DNA of 64,000 nucleotides from assembly GCF_021531375.1 (NCBI RefSeq), contig NZ_JADYTU010000001.1, positions 124,001 through 188,000 of the forward strand. The letters run 5' to 3'. A program made the translations under genes and the position numbers. Source of the stretch: Pseudoflavonifractor phocaeensis. Lineage in GTDB: Bacteria; Bacillota; Clostridia; Oscillospirales; Oscillospiraceae. Each line of letters begins with the position of its first letter. The stretch's first letter is position 1. Of the stretch, positions 33,783 to 40,089 are shown piece by piece. The notes under the pieces were generated by a model. That model was not told the origin of the DNA. It saw only the letters and a list, made by a program, of their open reading frames with translations, and made no database searches.

Positions 33783-34559
33783 ATGAAACTGAATGTTCTG
33801 CGCGCCGACCCGGCGGGCAATATCACGCTGTTCGTTCTCGACCCGGTGGAGAAGGCGCAGCGGGGCAAGATTGCCGAGCAGTTGATGGCTATTGAGGAGT
33901 TTAAGGCTGAGCAGGTGGGCTTTTACTGCCCGCCCACCGGTGAGGCCGATGGCCATATGGAGATGATGGGCGGTGAGTTCTGCGGAAATGCCACCCGCGC
34001 CTTTGGCATGCTCATTGCTCAGGAGAAGGGCGGGCTGTCCCGAGTCCGGATCGAAGCCAGCGGCTGTGACCACTTGGTGAACGTGGACGTGGATCTGGCC
34101 GCCGGGACCTCCCGGTCCGAGATGCCTCTGCCGCAGTCGGTAACTGCCCAAGAGGTGGAGGGACACAAAGGCACTCTGGTCCACCTTGGGGGCATCGCTC
34201 ACCTGGTAGTGGAAGGGGTGGAGCCCAGTGTGGAGTTCTTTGAGAAGGCCGAGCCCCTGTTCCGGGACATCCAGGGCCTGGACGCCTACGGCGTCATTTT
34301 CCTGGGTGATGGAAAGATGACGCCTTTGGTAAAGGTGCCTGCCGCCAATAGCCTGGTTTGGGAAGGAAGCTGCGGGTCCGGTTCTCTGGCCTCGGCGGTG
34401 GCTCAGAGCCAGGGAGCGCCCGATGGCGAATTTTCCCGCGAGTATGTCCAGCCTGCCGGCGTGGTCCGGGCCACTGTGGTCCGCCAAGGCGGCAAGGAAA
34501 TCGCCGCTTATATCGGCGGACCGGTCCGTCTGGAGCAGCCCGTGGAAGTAGAGATCTGA
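33783..34559 (+). CDS. DapF-family cofactor-independent epimerase, candidate histidine racemase
   Basis: The 258-residue product has the DapF two-lobe pattern with both catalytic cysteines: Cys67 in GGEFCGNATRAFG and Cys197 in WEGSCGSGSLA. The surroundings differ from DapF itself (which has CGNGARC and ECGTGA), so it is probably not the lysine-pathway enzyme. CntK and some Fusobacterium relatives of this fold racemise histidine. The setting next to hutH, a YuiF transporter and yerC makes histidine racemase the best guess. A 24-bp spacing after the hutH terminator and an own RBS (AAAGGAGGAG) suggest read-through expression. Confidence 0.72.
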   Translation: MKLNVLRADPAGNITLFVLDPVEKAQRGKIAEQLMAIEEFKAEQVGFYCPPTGEADGHMEMMGGEFCGNATRAFGMLIAQEKGGLSRVRIEASGCDHLVNVDVDLAAGTSRSEMPLPQSVTAQEVEGHKGTLVHLGGIAHLVVEGVEPSVEFFEKAEPLFRDIQGLDAYGVIFLGDGKMTPLVKVPAANSLVWEGSCGSGSLASAVAQSQGAPDGEFSREYVQPAGVVRATVVRQGGKEIAAYIGGPVRLEQPVEVEI

Positions 34560-34561
34560 AG

Positions 34562-34606
34562 AAAAAAGATATGGCCCGCGGAATTTCCGCGGGCCATATC
34601 TTTTTG
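34562..34606. terminator. Bidirectional terminator between the epimerase gene and yerC
   Basis: A perfect 21-base stem, AAAAAGATATGGCCCGCGGAA and its complement, with A and T runs on both sides. Confidence 0.95.
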
Positions 34607-34614
34607 TTTGTGGA

Positions 34615-34962
34615 TCAGAGCCTGGAATGGAGCGTTTCGCTCTCCGAGCTGTCTGGATCCTTCTCATCCTGTTGGGCCAGACGGTTCAGGACCATCTCAT
34701 AACCTCCGGAGCCGTAACGCAGTTCTGTGTTGATTCGGGTGATGGTGGAGCTGCTGACAGGAACCTGGCTGCGGATCATTTCGTAGGTGTTTCCTTCTCT
34801 CAGCAGTCGCGCGACTTGGAGCCGCTGGGCGAAGGCGGTCACCTCCTGGACCGTAAACAGATCGCTGAAAAAGGTGTAGCATTCTTCAGCATTTTCCAGT
34901 GAGAGCAGGGCCTGAAAGAGCTGGTCGATGGACTCTGTGCGGTTGATGCGTAGATGTGACAT
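34615..34962 (-). CDS. yerC: TrpR-like regulator YerC (proposed histidine regulator HisR)
   Basis: The 115-residue product matches the YerC/YecD group of TrpR-fold proteins: [30 protein letters not shown], then [19 protein letters not shown]. Comparative-genomic work has proposed that such proteins are histidine-responsive repressors (HisR) in Firmicutes. Its position beside hutH and a histidine-type transporter agrees with that. GAGGAGG precedes the ATG. A GTAACGC element over its predicted transcript start could be an autoregulatory site. Confidence 0.88.
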   Translation of the reverse strand: MSHLRINRTESIDQLFQALLSLENAEECYTFFSDLFTVQEVTAFAQRLQVARLLREGNTYEMIRSQVPVSSSTITRINTELRYGSGGYEMVLNRLAQQDEKDPDSSESETLHSRL

Positions 34963-34991
34963 AAAAAGCCCTCCTCATATGCGTTACGTTG

Positions 34992-35020
34992 ATTCTACCA
35001 AATTTTTAAATGGTTGTCGA
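34992..35020 (-). promoter_or_regulatory. Promoter for yerC
   Basis: On the minus strand TCGACA (35020-35015), 17 bases, TAGAAT (34997-34992). The element GTAACGCA (34987-34980) lies at the expected start point. Confidence 0.55.
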
Positions 35021-35095
35021 GCAAAAATGCAGGTAAAAAGCAAAAAGAATAAGGACGGGCCCGGCGGGAATAGAGTGAATCGGAGGTGTTGCCCA

Positions 35096-35467
35096 GTGCT
35101 GTCACCGATGATCTACCTGATGATAAACGGACTTTTTTTTACCCTCCGCCTGTCCGGGGGCGGCGGATCCTTCCCGCGGCCCCTAAAGGCGGCCGAGGAG
35201 CAGGAGTACCTGAGCAGGTGCGCTCAAGGAGATCTGGAGGCCAGGAATATCCTGGTGGAGCATAACCTGCGCTTGGTGGCCCACATTGTGAAGAAGTATT
35301 ATGCCCAGTCAGGGGATCAGGATGACCTGATCTCTATCGGGACCATTGGGCTGATCAAAGGAATCTCCACCTTTAAAGCAGATAAAAATGTGCGGTTGGC
35401 CACTTATGCCAGCCGATGTATTGAAAATGCTATGCTATCGCAGTGGAACAATCGGCAGTTGAGGTAG
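35096..35467 (+). CDS. sigK: Sporulation sigma factor SigK, N-terminal part, interrupted by a skin element
   Basis: GTG at 35096 lies eight bases after GGAGGT and gives a hydrophobic pro-sequence ([19 protein letters not shown]) as in pro-SigK. Then come [13 protein letters not shown] and sigma region 2: [39 protein letters not shown]. SigK matches end at codon 111 (35426); the frame then runs into foreign sequence and stops at 35467, giving a 123-residue truncated product. The missing regions 3-4 are at 50090-50455 in the same frame. After excision SigK would be 231 residues. It is the late mother-cell sigma factor. Without excision no functional SigK can be made. Confidence 0.95.
   Translation: MLSPMIYLMINGLFFTLRLSGGGGSFPRPLKAAEEQEYLSRCAQGDLEARNILVEHNLRLVAHIVKKYYAQSGDQDDLISIGTIGLIKGISTFKADKNVRLATYASRCIENAMLSQWNNRQLR
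35426..35429 (+). other. Left attachment core (attL) of the sigK element
   Basis: AATG, shared with 50090-50093; the crossover must fall here to restore the SigK codons Glu-Asn-Glu-Ile. It is the same SigK codon position as the B. subtilis skin junction. Confidence 0.85.
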
Positions 35468-36054
35468 AAAACCATGAACCTTTTGGGGCAAAATGGCGCC
35501 TGCTGGCGAGAGTGGGAGTCCATTGCTATATTTTGATTTCCAATATATCGGGTGCGGTAAAAGTAGTCCCTCTCCAAATTCTTCAGTTTCCAGTGGTGCT
35601 GCCCCACAAGTTTCAGGACGCAGAAAAGTTCAATTTGCAGTTCCCGGACTTCTCGGAAATCACCGAAACAGCGGACAAGCTGCGCTGGCTTCGATACCAG
35701 AAAGGACTGCGGCAGAGAGACGTTGCAGACTACGCCGGGATAGACCGGAGCACCTATGTCCACTATGAGGAATACGGCAAAGACCTCTATCCGCCGGAGC
35801 ACATGGAGAAAATCGCGCAGCTTTTTGAAGTGCCGGTCGATACGCTTCTGGATGACTACAATCTATTTCTGAGGAATGGTCAGGGCAACCAGATCAAGGC
35901 AATCCGAACGAAACTGGGGCTGACGCAAAAACAATATGCGGACAAGCTGGGCGTCAGCCTTGGAAATCTCAAGCATTGGGAGCAAAACCGCAAGCAGATT
36001 TTCAAATCCACATGGGAGAAGTATTTCAAACAGAGTCTTGAAAGCCGTGAATAA
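35443..36054 (+). CDS. Double-HTH (Xre-type) protein, start uncertain
   Basis: The frame is open from GTG at 35443, inside the tail of truncated sigK, but no RBS supports it; GTG at 35512 is another choice. The certain part has two Xre-type helix-turn-helix units: [21 protein letters not shown] and [21 protein letters not shown]. It ends [11 protein letters not shown]. Similar proteins occur on clostridial mobile elements. The N-terminal third may be a remnant of another gene. The mark CATGAACCTT-TTGGGGC at 35473 recurs imperfectly at 36343, hinting at a duplication or insertion of the stretch between. Confidence 0.6.
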   Translation: MEQSAVEVENHEPFGAKWRLLARVGVHCYILISNISGAVKVVPLQILQFPVVLPHKFQDAEKFNLQFPDFSEITETADKLRWLRYQKGLRQRDVADYAGIDRSTYVHYEEYGKDLYPPEHMEKIAQLFEVPVDTLLDDYNLFLRNGQGNQIKAIRTKLGLTQKQYADKLGVSLGNLKHWEQNRKQIFKSTWEKYFKQSLESRE

Positions 36055-36097
36055 TTCCGATAGAATTATTACAGAATCATTCAGGAGATACAGACCC

Positions 36098-36301
36098 ATG
36101 ATTATTAAATCTTCGACTGCACTGTGTAACGACTACAGCATGGTCTCTGATCTGGCGCATGAAAAAGCCGAACAGCGTGAGGAAACCTTGAAGCTGCGCG
36201 CAAAGCTGGAGGCAGCAGAGGCCGCTCGGCTTTCCGGCGCACCTGCCTACACGTTGGAGGAATCCAGAAAACGGTTGGAGGCAATCTATCAGCGTGACTG
36301 A
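36098..36301 (+). CDS. Phd/YefM-like antitoxin with internal deletion
   Basis: ATG at 36098 follows AGGAGA. The 67-residue product opens MIIKSSTALCNDYSMVSDLA and ends LKLRAKLEAAEAARL with TLEESRKRLEAIY, both typical of small Phd/YefM antitoxins. The usual middle (IYITKNGEGD..VVMS) is missing: LAHEKAE joins directly to EQREETL. The deletion is in frame and probably removes the DNA-binding strand. No toxin gene follows. Confidence 0.65.
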   Translation: MIIKSSTALCNDYSMVSDLAHEKAEQREETLKLRAKLEAAEAARLSGAPAYTLEESRKRLEAIYQRD

Positions 36302-36430
36302 CCTTGCACTCAGCGGGAGGTTGAAGCCATCGCGCAGCTCCACATGAACCTTGTGGGGCCAAATTCAGCGAGAAACATATGAAAAACGGGCAGACCGGCG
36401 TTCAATGCTGGCCTGCTCGTTTGCTATGTA

Positions 36431-36607
36431 TTATTGCTGCGCTTTCAGATGCTTCACGGCTGCGTCCACCAGTTCCAGCTTCTGCTCCGTGGAACAGGGC
36501 AGCTTTTGGATGGATTTCAGCGCCTGCTCGGACTGGAACTTCGCCAGCTCCTGCCCAAGCTCCTGCTGCGCCTGCTTTGATTTCGGGAAGATCAGAAATA
36601 CTTCCAT
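36431..36607 (-). CDS. Small helical protein, 58 residues, unknown function
   Basis: ATG at 36607 has AAAGGAGGG five bases upstream. The product starts MEVFLIFPKSKQAQQELG and continues as a charged, Gln-rich helix (SEQALKSIQKL). It reads in the same direction as the replication and mobilization genes that precede it on the minus strand. No family is recognised. Confidence 0.6.
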   Translation of the reverse strand: MEVFLIFPKSKQAQQELGQELAKFQSEQALKSIQKLPCSTEQKLELVDAAVKHLKAQQ

Positions 36608-36749
36608 GGCTGCCCTCCTTTCCAGAGCATTTTCTGCTTCAATCTATGCGTGTGTTCCGGCGCTTATGTAGACAGATAGAACTCGATTTCGCGGCCGCGA
36701 GGGAAATCGTATTGCCACGCGGCTTTGGCGGTGCGGGAATGCTTGCAGT

Positions 36750-37151
36750 TCAAGGGCTTTTCGCCCCCAAATTGTCTACGCCCGTGCGCCGTTTACGGGC
36801 GGATTTTGCCTTCTGCCGGCGGTGAACCTCCTTGGCGCAGGCGGGGCAGTATTTTGTCCTGCCGGCGCGGGCGAGAATGCCCGCGCCGCAGACTTCGCAG
36901 CGGCGCAGCTTCTTGGGGCTGAGAATGGCCTGTTCCAGCTTGGGCTGCTGGGGCAGTACAGCGCGGCGGAACCACCGGCAAAGCAGGCTGCGGGAGATGT
37001 ACTGCGGGCAGACACCGTCCAGCAGCAGGCAGTCGCCATCCAAGAAGTTACAGCAGCGCCTTGTAAGGCCGCGCACGCTGCGGAGCTGTCCTGGCGTCAA
37101 GCGGAAGAGCGTGCCATCCGGCAGCCGCTCGATGGGGTCAAGCTTGTGCAT
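36750..37151 (-). CDS. Cysteine-rich VLP-domain protein
   Basis: ATG at 37151 follows AAAGGAGGG. The 133-residue product has RLTPGQLRSVRGLTRRCC, then LLLDGVCPQYISRSLLCRWFRRAVLP, then a CEVCG...CPAC zinc-ribbon-like pair and a basic tail. This family is confined to conjugative and mobilizable elements of Firmicutes, function unknown. Its start overlaps the RepA-like gene by 14 bases, so the two are coupled. Confidence 0.83.
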   Translation of the reverse strand: MHKLDPIERLPDGTLFRLTPGQLRSVRGLTRRCCNFLDGDCLLLDGVCPQYISRSLLCRWFRRAVLPQQPKLEQAILSPKKLRRCEVCGAGILARAGRTKYCPACAKEVHRRQKAKSARKRRTGVDNLGAKSP

Positions 37152-37524
37152 CTTCGCCCTCCTTTGCGATAAGCTTTGCATCCGCTGGGTAGTTCAGCGT
37201 AATGAGCGCAGGCTTGCCCAAGCCCTGCTTGCGTCGAACGATCAAGCCGCTGTATTCCAGCTCCCGGAAGATCCGCGTGGTGCTCTGGCGGCTGCGGTGG
37301 AGCTTCGTCTGCGCCTGCTCCAAGGTGAAGTACAGCCGAATTGTGCCGTCCGGCTCAACGTAGCCGTTCTGCCGGGAGATGCTGGCTCTGTCCAGCAGGA
37401 GAGCGTAGAGCACCTTTGCGTCGTTGCTGATGTCCCGCAGGGCTTCGTCTTGGAGAAGGAACCTTGGAAGCGGCACATAGGACGCCGCTGGGCTCTGCGT
37501 CGTGAGCTTGCAAAAAGTTTTCAT
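37138..37524 (-). CDS. RepA-like replication initiator, N-terminal-domain protein
   Basis: ATG at 37524 has AGGAGGT directly upstream. The 128-residue product begins MKTFCKLTTQSPAASYVPLP and has a winged-helix pattern (SNDAKVLYALLLDRASISRQNG, then LHRSRQSTTRIFRELEYSGLI). This is the RepA_N type found on plasmids and integrative elements. It is shorter than full RepA proteins, so it may act as an accessory or be a remnant. Confidence 0.78.
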   Translation of the reverse strand: MKTFCKLTTQSPAASYVPLPRFLLQDEALRDISNDAKVLYALLLDRASISRQNGYVEPDGTIRLYFTLEQAQTKLHRSRQSTTRIFRELEYSGLIVRRKQGLGKPALITLNYPADAKLIAKEGEDAQA

Positions 37525-37752
37525 CTGACCTCCTATCCCATCCATCCCATCAGGTGTATTGATTGGATTGATAGATTGATTCTCTTGTATCTTGATTTAT
37601 TTCTTATTAGTTAGAGAATGAATTTCAGCCCCGATGGAAGGCACGAAAACCGTCGTCCTGAAATCCGGTTGCGGAACGCTCCGGAGCGTCAGCTTGTCCA
37701 CCGTCCGGAAAACCGGTGACGGAAAACCCACACACGGAAAATCCCGTTGTGG
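37525..37752. other. Intergenic stretch upstream of the RepA-like gene
   Basis: No gene is visible. It holds a perfect 14-bp palindrome, ACGCTCCGGAGCGT (37676-37689), and AT-rich sequence at 37555-37620. A site for RepA is possible. Confidence 0.4.
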
Positions 37753-38091
37753 TCAAAGCTCGTCCTTTTGCCGCGCTTTCAGCAGCTCCCAGATCTCGGC
37801 CTGCCGCGCTTTCAGCTCGGCAACGTCGTCCTCATAGCAGCGCCCGGTACTGTTGATGCGGCGGCAAATCTGGTTGATGTTCGAGGCGACTCTGCTGACG
37901 GTGGCAGCCAGCTTCTTTTGCTCGGTGTAGTCCACCTTGATGATGTACCCGTCGATCAGCATCTTCCGGGCATACGCCCCGAAGTTGTGCGTCCCCAGCT
38001 GGCGCATTTTGTGCTGGATGAGATTCAGCTCCTGCTCGTTCAGGCAGATTTCCTTGCGGATGGGGCGCGTGCGGTCTGGCATGAGAATCAC
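37753..38091 (-). CDS. mobC: MobC-like relaxosome protein
   Basis: The 112-residue product resembles mobilization accessory proteins: RKEICLNEQELNLIQHKMRQ, then FGAYARKMLIDGYIIKVDY, VASNINQICRRINSTG and a charged helix. MobC helps a relaxase nick oriT, but no relaxase gene is in the element. ATG at 38091 overlaps the previous stop (ATGA); an internal ATG at 38082 is possible. Confidence 0.83.
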   Translation of the reverse strand: MILMPDRTRPIRKEICLNEQELNLIQHKMRQLGTHNFGAYARKMLIDGYIIKVDYTEQKKLAATVSRVASNINQICRRINSTGRCYEDDVAELKARQAEIWELLKARQKDEL

Positions 38092-38348
38092 CCCTTCAGG
38101 TGCAGCCCGAAGGCACCGTTTTCTTCCAGAATTTCCAGATAGCCGTTGCCGGTGAGTTCAGCAAAAACCGGAGCAACTTTTTCGGGCGGAAGGGTCAGAG
38201 CATTTGCAAGTTCCTGAGCACTCAGACCGCCGTCTTCGAAGGTGTACAAGAGCGCGCCGGTGAGCTTGGCTTCTGCGGAGAGGTTCGTATCCAGCAGGAG
38301 GCGGGTGGGGACAGCAGTCATGTGGGTGTGGTTGTAGTAAGTGATCAT
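38088..38348 (-). CDS. Small winged-helix-like protein, unknown function
   Basis: The 86-residue product (MITYYNHTHMTAVPTRLLLD) has a segment LTGALLYTFEDGGLSAQELANAL that reads like a helix-turn-helix with a following wing (NGYLEILEENGAFGL). GGAGAACC precedes the start. It is translationally coupled to mobC and may be a relaxosome or control protein. Confidence 0.62.
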   Translation of the reverse strand: MITYYNHTHMTAVPTRLLLDTNLSAEAKLTGALLYTFEDGGLSAQELANALTLPPEKVAPVFAELTGNGYLEILEENGAFGLHLKG

Positions 38349-38479
38349 AGTGGTTCTCCTTTCGATTTTGAAAATCTCTGTTTGAAGGGCGGGTTTGGAT
38401 GGATTGGTTTCCCTTTCACCATCCCACGGACAATTTTTGACCGTTTGTCAGGTGGCTTGAAAAAATTCCGGACGTACAG

Positions 38480-38505
38480 AAGGTCCTCTATATAACCAAC
38501 GGACA
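38480..38505 (+). repeat. 26-bp direct repeat, copy 1
   Basis: AAGGTCCTCT, seven variable bases, CAACGGACA. It matches 38571-38596 at 21 of 26 positions. Confidence 0.75.
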
Positions 38506-38570
38506 CATTTTCCGGTTTTGTCCGAAAAAAGTTTTGAGGATGGAGGCCTCCTCCTGCACTCTCGCTCCAA

Positions 38571-38596
38571 AAGGTCCTCTCACTATTCAACGGACA
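38571..38596 (+). repeat. 26-bp direct repeat, copy 2
   Basis: Second copy, 91 bp from the first. The fixed ends with variable middles suggest a protein-binding iteron or oriT element. Confidence 0.75.
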
Positions 38597-38634
38597 AAAT
38601 GATGCGGCGCGTCACGGTTCTGTCATAACAAGGA

Positions 38635-38676
38635 CAAAAAAGAAGCGCTTGCCACTACGACAAACGCTTCTTTTTT
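38635..38676 (-). terminator. Terminator of the DUF1653-like gene
   Basis: Stem AAGAAGCG../..CGCTTCTT with A and T runs on either side; on the minus strand it follows the stop codon at 38684 closely. Confidence 0.8.
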
Positions 38677-38683
38677 GCATCAA

Positions 38684-39427
38684 TTATTCGAGCAAATCCT
38701 CTATGTCCTTTTGGTCGTATTCAGTTTTCTGCATCAACCGGCAGACGCCGTCTGCCTCGTCCCGCTGCTGCAAAAGCTGAGCAAACGCCCGATAGAGTGC
38801 AATCTGCCGACGCTCGATTGCGCCGCGATTCATGTGCATGGCCTCAGCCGTTTTGCGGATGGACAGTCCCTCGGAAAAGCGTTTCCGAAACAGATCGGCG
38901 TAATCATTGAGCACGGTTTTGAGGGATTGCTGAGCAAAGGCAAGGTCCTCGCACATGGCTTGATAAGCTTCACGGCCTGATACACCGATGTACTGCTTGC
39001 GCTCCCGGATCAGCTTGTACCGCCGCAGATCCATCCGGTAGTTTTCACAGATGTCCTTGGCGTATTCATAGTACGTTTTACTGCGCCGGATGTGGCGTTC
39101 GTCCTGTTCGCAAGGGATATACACAAAGGGCTTGCGCTTGGGTTCCGGAAAGCCGTCCTCTGTTACTTCTCCGATCATTTCCGGTTCGACCTCGCGCCGG
39201 GTCTGACGGATGTATTTATCTTTAAGAATACCATCCACATTCACCTGCTCACAGAAGGACTCCAGGCGAATGGTGTAGTATTCCTCATTGCCTTCCCGGA
39301 TGAAGCTGGCATCCTTGCAGATCACAACAGCTTCGCCGGTATCGATATCTTTTACCACGCGGACAACGTAGATCCGCTTGCCGTCGTATCGTTTATAGTA
39401 ACCGGCAAAAACGCGTTTGACTGCCAT
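38684..39427 (-). CDS. DUF1653-like protein with sigma-70-like helices
   Basis: ATG at 39427 has GGGAGGGG upstream, giving 247 residues; the open frame extends further upstream without support. Residues 1-75 (AGYYKRYDGKRIYVVRVVKD, then DTGEAVVICKD) resemble DUF1653. The rest is helical and charged with a sigma-factor-like segment (LSIRKTAEAMHMNRGAIERRQIALY), suggesting DNA binding. A weak promoter is upstream (TGTTTA at 39490-39485, TATACT at 39467-39462, minus strand). The role is unknown; control of element genes is plausible. Confidence 0.6.
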   Translation of the reverse strand: MAVKRVFAGYYKRYDGKRIYVVRVVKDIDTGEAVVICKDASFIREGNEEYYTIRLESFCEQVNVDGILKDKYIRQTRREVEPEMIGEVTEDGFPEPKRKPFVYIPCEQDERHIRRSKTYYEYAKDICENYRMDLRRYKLIRERKQYIGVSGREAYQAMCEDLAFAQQSLKTVLNDYADLFRKRFSEGLSIRKTAEAMHMNRGAIERRQIALYRAFAQLLQQRDEADGVCRLMQKTEYDQKDIEDLLE

Positions 39428-39734
39428 GCATAGGCCCCTCCCATCCGTGTGATTTGCTATCAGTATATCATAGAGTGCGGCCGATAAACAGGACAATTTG
39501 AAAAACGCGGATCAGGGAATGTTGAAGAATAGCAAGCACATCCGGTGTCCGTACACACCGGAAAAATGCACGCGCTGCCCCCTCCGTCCAAGCGTGCATT
39601 TTATCATTTGGGATGATCCCAAACCCTGTGTTTTTGATAAACCTCGGTTATTCAGTTATAATCAGAGAAATGAGATGATAACAAGAGCAACACAAACAGC
39701 TGGTGCTTCAGACCGCATAATGTCCATGAACTAC

Positions 39735-39772
39735 GGCAAGAGACTTTCGCAATGTGATGCGAAAGTCTCTTG
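39735..39772 (+). other. Perfect hairpin overlapping a promoter
   Basis: Arms GCAAGAGACTTTCGC/GCGAAAGTCTCTTGC with an eight-base loop. The 3' arm ends in the -35 box of the next promoter, so it could be an operator or an upstream terminator. Confidence 0.7.
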
Positions 39773-39798
39773 CTTTATGACTTTGGATGGCGTATAAT
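39770..39798 (+). promoter_or_regulatory. Promoter for the Xre gene and likely the helicase pair
   Basis: TTGCTT (39770-39775), 17 bases, TATAAT (39793-39798). Confidence 0.7.
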
Positions 39799-39829
39799 TA
39801 TGTCAACATTTGTAGTTGGAGGTAGGAAA

Positions 39830-40048
39830 ATGGCTATCTCATATAACAAGCTTTGGAAATTACTTGTTGATAGAAAAATGAGCAAAGCGGATTTGAGAAA
39901 AGCTGCTGGGATTGCGCCAAATACCATGACCCGCTTGAGGCGCGATGAGGAAGTCACACTTACGGTGCTCAATAAGATCTGTACATCGCTCAACGTCAAT
40001 ATTGGTGATATCATGGATTTCGTTCCGGATAATTGTTCTATAAGCTAA
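39830..40048 (+). CDS. Small Xre-family regulator
   Basis: ATG at 39830 follows GGAGGT. The 72-residue product is a single HTH: WKLLVDRKMSKADLRKAAG, then APNTMTRLRRDEEVTLTVLNKICTSL. It lies 41 bp upstream of the helicase gene, behind the same promoter, and probably controls it. One-HTH genes heading defence cassettes are common. Confidence 0.85.
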   Translation: MAISYNKLWKLLVDRKMSKADLRKAAGIAPNTMTRLRRDEEVTLTVLNKICTSLNVNIGDIMDFVPDNCSIS

Positions 40049-40089
40049 TATTCATTTTATAATCATCTTGATTTAGGGAGAAAGAAGCA

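Larger units (their letters stand above)
38349..38683. other. Intergenic region with direct repeats, possible origin or oriT
   Basis: No gene. ACGGACA occurs at 38426, 38499 and 38590, plus reverse forms (TTTGTCC and TTTGTC). Two 26-bp direct repeats and a terminator hairpin are described separately. Confidence 0.5.
39428..39829. other. Intergenic region between divergent regulators
   Basis: It contains a minus-strand promoter (39490-39462), a 15-bp-stem hairpin (39735-39772) and the Xre gene promoter. A Cys-containing open frame at 39498-39797 has no convincing RBS and is not called. Confidence 0.5.

Noticed and set aside
37634-37837. Short plus-strand frame over the mobC end
   Set aside because: It overlaps mobC in the antisense direction and has no RBS or family.
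39498-39797. Cys-containing open frame in the skin element
   Set aside because: It has no convincing RBS, runs through a hairpin and a promoter, and resembles no family I know.
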